From Janibacter hoylei PVAS-1 (lineage in GTDB: Bacteria > Actinomycetota > Actinomycetes > Actinomycetales > Dermatophilaceae): a stretch of 64,000 nucleotides of DNA. The stretch spans positions 1 to 64,000 of the forward strand of contig NZ_ALWX01000019.1 of the NCBI RefSeq assembly GCF_000297495.1. The letters are read 5' to 3'. A program made the translations under genes and the position numbers. The notes below the pieces were generated by a model. It worked only from the letters and a program-made list of their open reading frames with translations, searched no databases and was not told where the DNA came from. This document shows, piece by piece, positions 17,626 through 24,787 of this stretch. Every line of letters starts with the position of its first letter. Within the stretch, counting starts at the first letter, position 1.

Positions 17626-19068
17626 TCAGCCGCGAGCCGACTCCCGCGCGTTGGACGGACGACCCCACGGCCCGGTGATCGCAAAGGTGCGACCGGGGTC
17701 GCCCTGGATGTTGGCGAAGAGGGTCGTGCCCGCGGCGTCGAAGGTCGGGCCGGCCCACTCGCTGTCGTCGACGAGGTTGAGCGCGAGACGGTAGGCCGTG
17801 CCCTGGTCGGTGACGCCGATGAGCTGCGAGGCGCCCTCGCCGTCCTCGGCGAGGACGAGCCCACCGTGGGGCGAGACGGTGATGTTGTCCGGGCCGTCGA
17901 CGCCGGCGCCGTCCTCGTTGACCGCGAAGATCGTCGTGAGCCTGATCGTCTGCTTGCGGGGGTCGAAGAACCACACCTGGCCGTCGTGCTCGTGGAGCGA
18001 GCCGTCGTCGCTGCGGGCATAGCTCGAGACGACATAGACGCCGCCGTCGCCCCACCACTGACCCTCGAGCTTGCGCGCGCGGGTCACCTCGTCGTCGGCG
18101 AGCTGCTCACGGATCGGGGTCTCCCGGGCGTCACGGTCGGGGACCTCGACCCAGCGCACGGTGTAGGTGGTGTTGGTCTTCGTCGCCTTCGACAGGTCAG
18201 TGACGTGGGCGCCGTTGCGCTCGAAGGCGACGAGCGCCTCGAGGGTGCCGACCTCGACGGCGCCGTCGGCCGCGAGCGCGTGGAGTGCGCCCTTGCCCTG
18301 GCGGTAGCCAGCGGGCGGGGTCCAGCGGTAGAAGAGTCCGTTGGGCTCGTCGGCGTCCTCGGTGAGGTAGATCCGGCCGGTCGCCTCCTCGACAACGGCG
18401 GCCTCGTGCTCGAAGCGCCCGAGGAACTTCAGCGGGATGTTGGCCTTGCCGATGTTGGCCGCCTGGCTGGTCGGGTCGACCTCGAAGACGTAGCCGTGGT
18501 CCTGCTCGAAGGTGTAGCTGACGCCATCGTCCTCGTGGGTACCGGCGCGCTCGTCGGTCTCCTCGCAGGTCAGCCACGTGCCCCACGGCGTGATGCCGCC
18601 GGCGCAGTTGTCGACGGTGCCGGCCACGGAGGTGTAGTGCTCGAGCACGGTGTTGTCGGCGTCCACGACGAGGGTGGAGGTTCCCCCCTTCGCCCCGCGG
18701 TCGTAGACCAGTCCGTCGACGTGCGGGACGGCGCCGTCGTCGGCACCACCGATCTCGTGGTTGCAGACGATCGTCGAGCCGCCGCCAGCACGGGCGAAGG
18801 CACCCATCGCGTCCTGACTGCCGGCCACGGCGTAGCCGCCGACCGTGGTCGTGCCGGACTCGGCGAGGACCGTGTAGCTGAAGCCCTCCGGCAGGGCGAG
18901 CAGCTCACCGGCCGGACGAAGGGGGCCGTAGCCGGCGGCCAGGCGGGTGGTCTGCGCGGCGGTGGCGTGCGCGGCGAAGGGGGCCGAGCTGCCGGCGACG
19001 AGCAGGCCGAGGGCGCCGGCGGAGCCGCCGAGCAGGGTGCGGCGGTCGATGGGGGCTGGGGTGGACAT
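17626..19068 (-). CDS. PhoX-family phosphatase (DUF839), Tat-exported
   Basis: 480 residues. The N-terminus DRRTLLGGSAGALGLLVAG is a twin-arginine-type signal (RR-x-LL followed by a hydrophobic stretch), as in PhoX. The body carries the family motifs VCNHEIGG, GITPWGTWLTCEETDE and FEVDPTSQ near residues 105-190, and DGPDNITVSPHGGLVLAEDG near residue 400. PhoX enzymes are calcium/iron-dependent extracellular alkaline phosphatases. ATG 19068 is preceded by AGGAG. A 16-bp hairpin lies upstream at about 19120-19158. Confidence 0.88.
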   Translation of the reverse strand: MSTPAPIDRRTLLGGSAGALGLLVAGSSAPFAAHATAAQTTRLAAGYGPLRPAGELLALPEGFSYTVLAESGTTTVGGYAVAGSQDAMGAFARAGGGSTIVCNHEIGGADDGAVPHVDGLVYDRGAKGGTSTLVVDADNTVLEHYTSVAGTVDNCAGGITPWGTWLTCEETDERAGTHEDDGVSYTFEQDHGYVFEVDPTSQAANIGKANIPLKFLGRFEHEAAVVEEATGRIYLTEDADEPNGLFYRWTPPAGYRQGKGALHALAADGAVEVGTLEALVAFERNGAHVTDLSKATKTNTTYTVRWVEVPDRDARETPIREQLADDEVTRARKLEGQWWGDGGVYVVSSYARSDDGSLHEHDGQVWFFDPRKQTIRLTTIFAVNEDGAGVDGPDNITVSPHGGLVLAEDGEGASQLIGVTDQGTAYRLALNLVDDSEWAGPTFDAAGTTLFANIQGDPGRTFAITGPWGRPSNARESARG

Positions 19069-19181
19069 GGGGACTCCTGGGATCGGTCGAGGGGACGCGC
19101 CGTAGTCCAGCAAGCAGGCGTTCGCCCGGGGCGACCCTCACGGGTCCCCCGGGCGAACGGTGGGTGAAACGTCGGCCGCGC

Positions 19182-19301
19182 TCAGGCGGCGAGCAGCTTG
19201 TCGAGCTGGCTGACCGCGGACGTCGAGCCCTCGACGACGCCCATGTCGAGCACCTTCTGCATGTCGTCGGCGGACTCCCACGTGGAGGTGTTGACCATGC
19301 G
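19182..19301 (-). pseudogene. C-terminal fragment of the split SRPBCC (AHSA1-like) gene
   Basis: The last 37 or so codons of an SRPBCC protein, TSTWESADDMQKVLDMGVVE and on to LDKLLAA and TGA. It joins perfectly to the N-terminal fragment at 20974-21347 if the 1,672-bp element between them, and one copy of the 8-bp duplication, are removed: the junction would then read GGARMVNTSTWES. Not translated in the present arrangement. Confidence 0.9.
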
Positions 19302-19334
19302 TGTGGCTTCGTTCGCTTGGTGGCGGGGTTTTTG
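19302..19334 (+). repeat. Left terminal inverted repeat of the cadmium element
   Basis: Starts TGTGGCTTCGT directly after the ACCATGCG duplication, with TGGCGGGGTT at 19321-19330 and a second GTGGCGG about 20 bases further in. Mirrors the right end with 24 of 33 identities. The 117 bases from here to cadD contain no gene. Confidence 0.85.
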
Positions 19335-19451
19335 CAGCGCTCCGTGGCGGTCTTGTTGCCGCGATCACGCAGGACTGGCTGCAGGTAGGTGTCGCGGTCT
19401 GAACCGAGAGGGGTGCGCCCGGTCGGGGCCGTTTGGATCGCTGCCGCTACG

Positions 19452-20054
19452 TCAGAGTCCGAAGGCTCCGCCGCTGACGAGGATCACGATGCCGAGGCCG
19501 ATGAGAACGATGGGGAAGAGGATGTGCTCCCAGCGTTCGAGCACTTCGGCGATCGGGGGGCGGGTGGCGACGAACTTCGCCAGGGCCACCAGGACCGCGA
19601 CGAGCGCGAGGAAGACGATGCAGTAGGCGACTACTGCGAGAGGTTCCACGCTGAGGAAGACAGGGGTGTAGACGCCGATGTTGTCGCCGCCGTTGGCAAG
19701 GGTGACGCCTGCGACTGTCCACACGCCGACCTTCTTGCCGGCAACCTTGGCCTCGTCGTCATCGTCGTCATCGTCTCCGCGCCAGGCCTGCCATGCGGCC
19801 CAGAGGCCGAGGCCCAGAGGGATGAGACCGAAGTACGGGATGGCTGCCGAGGGCAGGAATGCTCCGGCACCGATGGTCACCAGGACCGCGGCACCGAGGA
19901 TGCCGACGAATCCGAGGTACTGGCCGGCCAGAATGCGGGCTGTAGTGCCGCGCTGGCCTGCCCCTCGCGCGAAGAAGAGGGAGAGCACGATGATGTCGTC
20001 GATGTTGGTCGCTGCGAACAGGCCCATCGCCTGCAAGACCGAGGTGAGGATCAT
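19452..20054 (-). CDS. cadD: CadD-family cadmium resistance transporter
   Basis: 200 residues with five or six hydrophobic helices. Typical CadD features: LFAATNIDDIIVLSLFFARG near residue 12, IPLGLGLWAAWQAW, an acidic loop DDDDDDDEAK, and VTLANGGDNIGVYTPVF near residue 115, where the paired Asn-Asp residues of both halves lie in the membrane. These are metal-efflux permeases of the LysE superfamily. The ATG at 20054 overlaps the regulator's stop by ATGA, so the pair is one operon. Confidence 0.88.
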   Translation of the reverse strand: MILTSVLQAMGLFAATNIDDIIVLSLFFARGAGQRGTTARILAGQYLGFVGILGAAVLVTIGAGAFLPSAAIPYFGLIPLGLGLWAAWQAWRGDDDDDDDEAKVAGKKVGVWTVAGVTLANGGDNIGVYTPVFLSVEPLAVVAYCIVFLALVAVLVALAKFVATRPPIAEVLERWEHILFPIVLIGLGIVILVSGGAFGL

Positions 20055-20410
20055 GCGCCCTCCCCAGCTGCGTCGCATCCGGGAAGCGAGCAGGCGGGAT
20101 CGATGCACGGGGCGTCTGCGTCCACTGCCAGGGTGGCATCGACCAGTGCCGTCAGCGCCTGCGCCAGGTGCGAATCGGCGATCTCATATCGTGTCCGACG
20201 ACCCTCGGGCTCGGAGACGACGATCCCGCAATCGCGCAGGCATGCCAGGTGGTTGGACACGTTCGGGCGTGTCAGGTCCAGATCTCGGGCCAGTTCCGCC
20301 GGGTAAGCGGGATGGTCGAGCAGGGTCAAGATGATCCGGGATCGAGTGGGGTCGGCCAGTGCACGACCCAGGCGGTTCATCACGTCGAGACGCGAAGCAA
20401 TAGTCAGCAT
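20051..20410 (-). CDS. cmtR: CmtR/CadC-type ArsR-family cadmium/lead-sensing repressor
   Basis: 119 residues with an ArsR winged helix (LADPTRSRIILTLLDHP; LTRPNVSNHLACLRDCG). The CLRDC pair and the downstream DADAPC cysteine match the three metal ligands of mycobacterial CmtR (Cys57, Cys61, Cys102 there), implying Cd(II)/Pb(II) sensing. An extra C-terminal PACSLPGC is present. ATG 20410 is close to the start of the operator-like sequence, so the message may be nearly leaderless. It would repress itself and cadD. Confidence 0.88.
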   Translation of the reverse strand: MLTIASRLDVMNRLGRALADPTRSRIILTLLDHPAYPAELARDLDLTRPNVSNHLACLRDCGIVVSEPEGRRTRYEIADSHLAQALTALVDATLAVDADAPCIDPACSLPGCDAAGEGA

Positions 20411-20440
20411 GGACTGAACTATACAGCGCGCACTGAACAC
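20411..20440. promoter_or_regulatory. cmtR-cadD promoter/operator candidate
   Basis: Directly upstream of cmtR lie two direct copies of ACTGAAC (20412-20418 and 20431-20437) flanking TATACAG and GCGCGC. On the transcribed strand TATA-like bases sit 10-15 bases before the start codon, consistent with a -10 region close to a short leader. Repressor binding here is inferred from position only. Confidence 0.45.
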
Positions 20441-20504
20441 TCGGTCACAGGCGTCAGCCCAGATCGCATGCCCGCAAGGGGAACCCTCACCGGACACCAC
20501 CGCT

Positions 20505-20922
20505 ACTTATCGAGAGGAACGACGGCACGCCTGCCGCTCTGGAACTGCTGCGCGATCGCTACGACCGCGACGACATCGCCCTGATCCTGATCGGCATGCC
20601 CGGCCTGGAGAAGCAGTTCAGCCGCTACCCCCAGTTCTACAGCCGAGTCGGCTTCGCCCACCCGTACCGGCCCCTGGGACAAGACGAACTGCTGTTCGTC
20701 CTCGAGCGACACTGGCGATCCCTCGGCAAGACCCTCGACCCCGACGACTTCACCGACGCCCAAGCCATCGCAGCCATCGCACGGATCACCCGCGGCAACT
20801 TCCGGCTCCTCGAACGCCTCTTCCCCCAGATCCAGCGGGTCCTGAAGATCAACGAACTCGACACCATCACCAACGACGTCATCGAAGCCGCACAGAGCAC
20901 CCTGGTCATCGGTGTCACCTGA
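20505..20922 (+). pseudogene. Truncated AAA transposition ATPase (IstB/TniB-like), C-terminal part
   Basis: The frame reads PAALELLRDRYDRDDIALIL, IGMPGLEKQFSRYPQFYSR and RITRGNFRLLERLFPQIQ, the Walker B-distal and lid regions of transposition ATPases found beside DDE integrases. About 60% of the protein, including Walker A, is missing upstream, where the frame meets the cmtR promoter region. It is divergent from cmtR and ends 51 bases before the element's right end, so it is the relic of the element's own machinery. Confidence 0.8.
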
Positions 20923-20940
20923 CCCCGCCACGAAGCGACC

Positions 20941-20973
20941 GAGGAACCCCGCCATTCAGCAGACGAAGTCACA
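20941..20973 (-). repeat. Right terminal inverted repeat of the cadmium element
   Basis: Read on the minus strand it starts TGTGACTTCGT and continues with TGGCGGGGTT at the same offset as in the left end. A second copy of CTTCGTGGCGGGGT lies just inside (about 20924-20937), giving two tandem probable transposase-binding sites. ACCATGCG follows outside at 20974-20981. Confidence 0.85.
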
Positions 20974-21347
20974 ACCATGCGCGCGCCACCGTCGACGGCG
21001 ACGAACTCGACGACCATCGTCGAGGTCGGGGCGGTGTCGACGGGGTTGCCGTCGGCATCGGCGAAGTAGTCACGCAGCTCGAGCCGGCGCGGCTCGTCGA
21101 CGGCGACGACGGTCCAGCCGCCGGGGAACTCCTCCCCCTCCGGGCTGGTCATGTGGTAGCTCACCGTGCCGCCGGGGGTGAGGTCGTGCTCGGTCACAGT
21201 GGCCGGGTAGCCCTCGGGCCCCCACCACTGCTCGAGCTGGCGCGGGTCGGCCCACACCTGCCAGCGGCGCTCGACGCTGACGGGGAACTCGGTCGCCATG
21301 ACGAGGGTGCGGGTGTCGAGGTCAGTGGTGACGTCGATGATGGGCAT
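20974..21347 (-). pseudogene. N-terminal fragment of the split SRPBCC (AHSA1-like) gene
   Basis: The first 125 or so residues of an activator-of-Hsp90-homologue-1-like SRPBCC protein: FPVSVERRWQVWADPRQLEQ, WWGPEGYPATVTEHDL and GGWTVVAVDEPRRLELRDYF are typical. ATG 21347 has AGGAGG 5 bases upstream. The frame runs into the cadmium element after GGARMV. As usual for this family it follows a small ArsR-type regulator gene. The product should be truncated and without its C-terminal helix. Confidence 0.9.
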
Positions 21348-21367
21348 GGTGACCTCCTGGGTGTGGG

Positions 21368-21628
21368 TCATGCGGTGGGGGTGGTGCTGTCGTTGGCCAC
21401 CAGGGCGTCGATCCCCGCGACCCGGCCGTGCCACACGGCCTCGAGCTCGGCGAGCAGGGCACCGCCGGCACGCACGGCCTCGACGTCCCCGCTCGCCAGC
21501 GACTCTCGTCCGCTGCGGCGCTTGGTGATCAGCCCCGCCCGCTCGAGCACCGCCACGTGCTTCTGCACGACGGCGAAGCTCGTCGGGTAGTCGGCGGCCA
21601 GGGCGGACACCGAGTGCTCCCCGACCAT
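21368..21628 (-). CDS. ArsR-family regulator with shortened N-terminus
   Basis: 86 residues reading GEHSVSALAADYPTSFAVVQ, KHVAVLERAGLITKRR and GGALLAELEAVWHGRVAGID, the recognition helix, wing and C-terminal helix of the ArsR regulators that accompany SRPBCC genes. Relatives begin TTYNHMV and then have about 25-30 residues with the LADPTRR motif before GEHSVS. Here TTYNHMV is joined straight to GEHSVS, so that block seems to be missing by an in-frame deletion. DNA binding or dimerisation is probably damaged. Confidence 0.65.
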   Translation of the reverse strand: MVGEHSVSALAADYPTSFAVVQKHVAVLERAGLITKRRSGRESLASGDVEAVRAGGALLAELEAVWHGRVAGIDALVANDSTTPTA

Positions 21629-21670
21629 ATGGTTGTACGTTGTCAACCCCTCAGGAGTCCCGCGATTCTC

Positions 21671-21741
21671 GGGTGACCCGGAAATCCCCGGCTTCGCAAG
21701 AGTTTGGGACTCATGCAAAGCCGGGGTTTCTCGGGTCACCC
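21671..21741. repeat. Palindrome family B, copy 2
   Basis: Arms 21671-21703 and 21709-21741 (33 bases each, a few mismatches, 5-base centre). The outer part GGGTGACCCG and the GAAA-CCC stretch match copy 1 at 17544-17605; the central CGG/CCG block differs in length. It supplies the last codons and the TGA of the ECF sigma gene (21711-21713). Confidence 0.85.
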
Positions 21742-22997
21742 GATAAACCCCGGCGGTGGCCAGCACGGCGGTTGAGGTAGCGCTGCTCGGGGATGCTCTG
21801 GGTGCGGCTAGCCGCGAGCAGGTATGCGGCACAGGCCTCTTCGCCTCGACCGGCCCGCTCGAGCAGGTGGGCGTGGACGGCGTGGACCCGGTGCCCCCGG
21901 GCCAGTGTCGGGTCCGCGAGCAGCGGTTCGAGCGCGGCCAGACCGGCTGCCGCCCCCTGCGCCATCCCGACGGCCGCGGCGAGGTTGAGCTCGACGACCG
22001 GCGAGGGTGCGATGCGCAGGAGGATCCGGTAGAGGACGACGATCTGCTCCCAGTCAGTCTCCTGCGCGGTCGGCGCCTCGCCGTGGACCGCCGCGATCGC
22101 CGCCTGCAGCTGGAAGGGCCCGACCGCCCCGCGCACCAGCGCCTCCTCGACGATCCGCACGCCGCGCGCGATGGCGTCGTGGTCCCACAGCGCGCGGTCC
22201 TGGGCGTCGAGCGGGACGAGGTCACCGGCCGCGTCCTGGCGGGCCGCCGCCCGCGCGTGGTCCACGAGCAGCAGGGCGAGCAGGCCGGCGGTCTCGGGGT
22301 CGCGCGGCAGCGCCCGGTGGAGGCGCTCGGCCAGGCGCAGGGCCTCGCGCTGGAGGTCGACGTCGACGAGCGCGTCGCCGGCGGCGCTCGTGTGGCCGGC
22401 GGTGAAGGTGAGGTAGAGGACGTGCCGCACCGCGTGCAGGCGCGCCATCGCGTCCTCCTGCGTCGGCGGGGCGAAGGGAGCCTCGCTCGCCCTGATCGTC
22501 GCCTTGGCCCGGCTGACCCGCTGCGCCATCGTCGCCTCGGGCACGAGGAAGCAGGCCGCGATCTGCGCGGTCGTCAGGCCGGCGACGGCCCGCAAGGTCA
22601 GGGCCACCCGGGAGGCATCGGACAGGTCGGGGTGGGCGCAGAGCATCGCCATCCGCAGGGTGTCGTCATCGGCCGGCGACCCGTCGACGACGGCTCCGGG
22701 GTCGCCGAAGGCGGCTCTGCTCCCTTCGAGCAGCCGTGCGGCAGAGCGGGACTCGACCTCCTCGCGGCGCTCGCGGGCACCCTCGGAGCGCTGGGTGTCG
22801 ATGAGCCGGCGGGAGGCCACCCGGACCAGCCACGCCTTGGGGTCGTCGGGCCGGCCCTCGCGCGGCCACTGCTCCGCCGCGGCGAGCAGCGCCTCCTGGA
22901 CCGCGTCCTCGCAGGCCCCGAAGTCGCCGCTGCGCCGCAGCAGCGCGGCGAGGACGTCGGCGGTGTGCTCCCTCCAGACGCCCTCGGCCGAGGTCAC
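21711..22997 (-). CDS. ECF sigma factor of the DGPF-associated (ECF42-like) type
   Basis: About 428 residues: sigma region 2 (DFGACEDAVQEALLAAAEQW and KAWLVRVASRRLIDTQRSE), region 4 (RAVAGLTTAQIAACFLVPEA) and a long C-terminal TPR-like domain (ALPRDPETAGLLALLLVDHA; VVELNLAAAVGMAQG) characteristic of the group that pairs with DGPF proteins. GTG 22997 overlaps the DGPF gene stop (GTGA). The natural C-terminus ends soon after EQRYLNRR; here the last 14 residues and the stop come from the palindromic repeat. Confidence 0.85.
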   Translation of the reverse strand: MTSAEGVWREHTADVLAALLRRSGDFGACEDAVQEALLAAAEQWPREGRPDDPKAWLVRVASRRLIDTQRSEGARERREEVESRSAARLLEGSRAAFGDPGAVVDGSPADDDTLRMAMLCAHPDLSDASRVALTLRAVAGLTTAQIAACFLVPEATMAQRVSRAKATIRASEAPFAPPTQEDAMARLHAVRHVLYLTFTAGHTSAAGDALVDVDLQREALRLAERLHRALPRDPETAGLLALLLVDHARAAARQDAAGDLVPLDAQDRALWDHDAIARGVRIVEEALVRGAVGPFQLQAAIAAVHGEAPTAQETDWEQIVVLYRILLRIAPSPVVELNLAAAVGMAQGAAAGLAALEPLLADPTLARGHRVHAVHAHLLERAGRGEEACAAYLLAASRTQSIPEQRYLNRRAGHRRGLSGDPRNPGFA

Positions 22998-23386
22998 TGT
23001 TCCTCGCCGCCGGGCCACATCGTCGGACGGATCTCGATCGTCTCGCCGGGACCCGCGAAGGCCCGACCGAGCTCCTCGGCCCGCTCCCGGTCGACGACGT
23101 CGACGAGGAAGAAGCCGGCGAACTGCTCCTTGGTCTCGGCGTAGGGCCCGTCGGTCGCGATCGGCTCGCCGTCGGCCCAGCGGTAGAGCCGCGCCGTCGC
23201 CGGGTCGCCGAGGGCCTCGCCGCCGAGGAGCTCGCCCGCCTCCTGCATCTCGGTGAGCAGCTGCTCGAAGTCGCGCTCCATCTGCTCGCGCTGCTGCGCC
23301 GGCAGCGCCTGGTGCGCGGCGACGAAGTCGCCCGTGGGATGCCCCCAGGGCTGGGGCGTGGAGTGGACGAGGATGACGAACTTCAT
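22994..23386 (-). CDS. DGPF/YCII-like domain protein
   Basis: 130 residues with the family start MKFVILVHS and the motif GEPIATDGPYAETKEQFAGF, followed by LVDVVDRERAEELGRAFAG and the final EIRPTMW. These small proteins are encoded next to ECF42-type sigma factors; their exact role is not established, though control of the sigma factor has been proposed. ATG 23386 is preceded by AGGAGG. It is translationally coupled to the sigma gene. Confidence 0.9.
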   Translation of the reverse strand: MKFVILVHSTPQPWGHPTGDFVAAHQALPAQQREQMERDFEQLLTEMQEAGELLGGEALGDPATARLYRWADGEPIATDGPYAETKEQFAGFFLVDVVDRERAEELGRAFAGPGETIEIRPTMWPGGEEQ

Positions 23387-23518
23387 GGTGGTGCCTCCTG
23401 CCGCCGGGGCGGCCTCGGGATGCGGCCTGCTGGCCATGACACCACGGACGTCGGAGCCGCGGGGCGCTCTTCGACATGCTCGGGGAAGGAATGGCGGCCG
23501 GGGCGCGTTCCGCCACCG

Positions 23519-24133
23519 ATGACTGCCGATGCCGCCGCCGAGACCGCCCGCCTCATCGCCCTCGGGGTCCACGACCTCGCCGGCCTCACCGCCACCGCCT
23601 TCGCCGACCTTGTCCCCGACGCCCCGGAGGGCGACGGCGTGCTCGTGGTCTCCCCTTCGCTCGTCCCGGCGGCAGACCTCGCCCCGCTGCTGACGAAGGG
23701 GGACCAGCCCGGGTTCGTCGTGACGGACATGACCGACCTGGCCGACTTCGTGCCGCGGCCCGACGAGGTCGTGCCCGATGCACCGCTCTACTGGATCACC
23801 GACATCGAGCGCGGTGACGAGATGGCGGGCTGGTCACCCGACGAGGCGCTGCCGGCGATCCGCGAGCGCGGCCGCCACCCGCTCACGGTGAGCGAGGGCA
23901 TCAGCTGGCTGCTGCAGGAGCCGGAGCGGCTCGAGCGCAACCGGTGCTTCATGACGATCGCCTCCCGCAAGCCGAAGGCCAAGGGCCTGGACGCCCGCAC
24001 GCCCGCCATCTGGATCAGCAACGGCACCGGCCGCGACGGGCGTGAGCGCAAGGGCGCGCCCAAGGTCGGCTGGTGCTGGGCGGGCAACCGGCACACCTGG
24101 CTGGGCTTCGCCTCGGCGGCCGCCCGCCACTGA
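23519..24133 (+). CDS. DUF5701 family protein
   Basis: 204 residues from ATG 23519. Recognised from VLVVSPSLVPAADLAPLL, YWITDIERGDEMAGWSPDEA, HPLTVSEGISWLLQEP and the C-terminal SRKPKAKGLDARTPAIWIS with VGWCWAGNRHTWLGFASAA. The family's function is unknown. It is soluble, has no signal peptide and stands alone, divergent from the sigma/DGPF pair. Confidence 0.8.
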   Translation: MTADAAAETARLIALGVHDLAGLTATAFADLVPDAPEGDGVLVVSPSLVPAADLAPLLTKGDQPGFVVTDMTDLADFVPRPDEVVPDAPLYWITDIERGDEMAGWSPDEALPAIRERGRHPLTVSEGISWLLQEPERLERNRCFMTIASRKPKAKGLDARTPAIWISNGTGRDGRERKGAPKVGWCWAGNRHTWLGFASAAARH

Positions 24134-24500
24134 CGGCGTGCACACAGCCCTCAGTCGGCGTGGGGAGCGACATTGGCGACGATCGCGTCGTGCAGCCACT
24201 GCGCCGTGCCGGGCTCGATCTGCTCGTAGTGCTCGGTGTGGCCGGGTCATCAGGCCGAGGTCGGTGCCGACCTGGACGAGGTCGCCTCCGGTGTCGAGGG
24301 CCAGCTCGAGTCGACGATCGGTGCAGGCGTTGAGGATGCGCAGCCGGTAGCGGGCGGCGTCGACGTCAGCCCGACCTCGCGCGCCGAGGTGCTCGTGCCG
24401 ATCGAGGGCTATCGCGGTCGCTTACGTCCTGCACTGCCACAACCTCGAGCACGAGGACCGGATGATGATGGCCGACTTCTCGGTGGTGTGAGGGCCCGCG
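24134..24500. pseudogene. Mosaic of gene remnants including inverted multicopper oxidase pieces
   Basis: No intact gene. On the minus strand 24151-24243 encodes a C-terminus EHYEQIEPGTAQWLHDAIVA ending in TGA. Minus strand 24242-24365 reads ARYRLRILNACTDRRLELAL and LVQVGTDLGLM, a multicopper-oxidase cupredoxin segment. Plus strand about 24380-24491 reads EVLVPIEGYRGR and, after one extra base, YVLHCHNLEHEDRMMMADF with TGA, the type 1 copper motif at the end of such oxidases. The two oxidase pieces face opposite ways, so an inversion as well as deletions took place. Confidence 0.75.
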
Positions 24501-24735
24501 TCACACCACGGGCACCACGTCCGTGTGGGTGAAGTCGTCTCCCGTGAAGAGCACGGGCTCTCCGGTCGTGGCGGCCAGGGCATAGGCGAAGCAGTCGCCG
24601 AAGTTGAGCCCGGCCGCGTGACCTGACCCCCTGCCGTAGTCGCGGTAGGCCGCTCGCGCAGCGGCGACCTGCTGCTCGTCCACCGGCACCGCGTCGAGGC
24701 GCAGGTCGGCCACGAGTCGGTCATCTGAGGGGTTT
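24501..24735 (-). pseudogene. C-terminal fragment of a VapC-type PIN-domain toxin
   Basis: Reads PVDEQQVAAARAAYRDYGRG, LNFGDCFAYALAATTGEPVL and FTGDDFTHTDVVPVV, the distal half of VapC with the acidic residues of NFGDCF and GDDF. The N-terminal half with the first catalytic Asp is missing: upstream the frame has no VapC similarity. No VapB antitoxin is seen. Non-functional remnant. Confidence 0.8.
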
Positions 24736-24787
24736 TTGAGGTCTTCGACCTCGACGCGACCCGGCCGGACAGTGAAGGGTGGAGCAC

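Larger units (their letters stand above)
19294..20981. mobile_element. 1.67-kb inverted-repeat element carrying cmtR-cadD and a truncated transposition ATPase
   Basis: The element spans 19302-20973 and is flanked by an 8-bp direct repeat ACCATGCG (19294-19301 and 20974-20981). Its ends are inverted repeats: both begin TGTG-purine-CTTCGT and carry TGGCGGGGTT at positions 20-29, matching at 24 of the first 33 positions. A further TGGCGG word recurs at the same distance inside each end. It interrupts an SRPBCC gene. No transposase is encoded, only an ATPase remnant, so it must have moved with help from elsewhere. Confidence 0.85.

Noticed and set aside
20637-21434. One continuous 265-residue SRPBCC protein
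   Set aside because: After GGARMV the frame enters the inverted repeat of the cadmium element; the true C-terminus is at 19182-19301.
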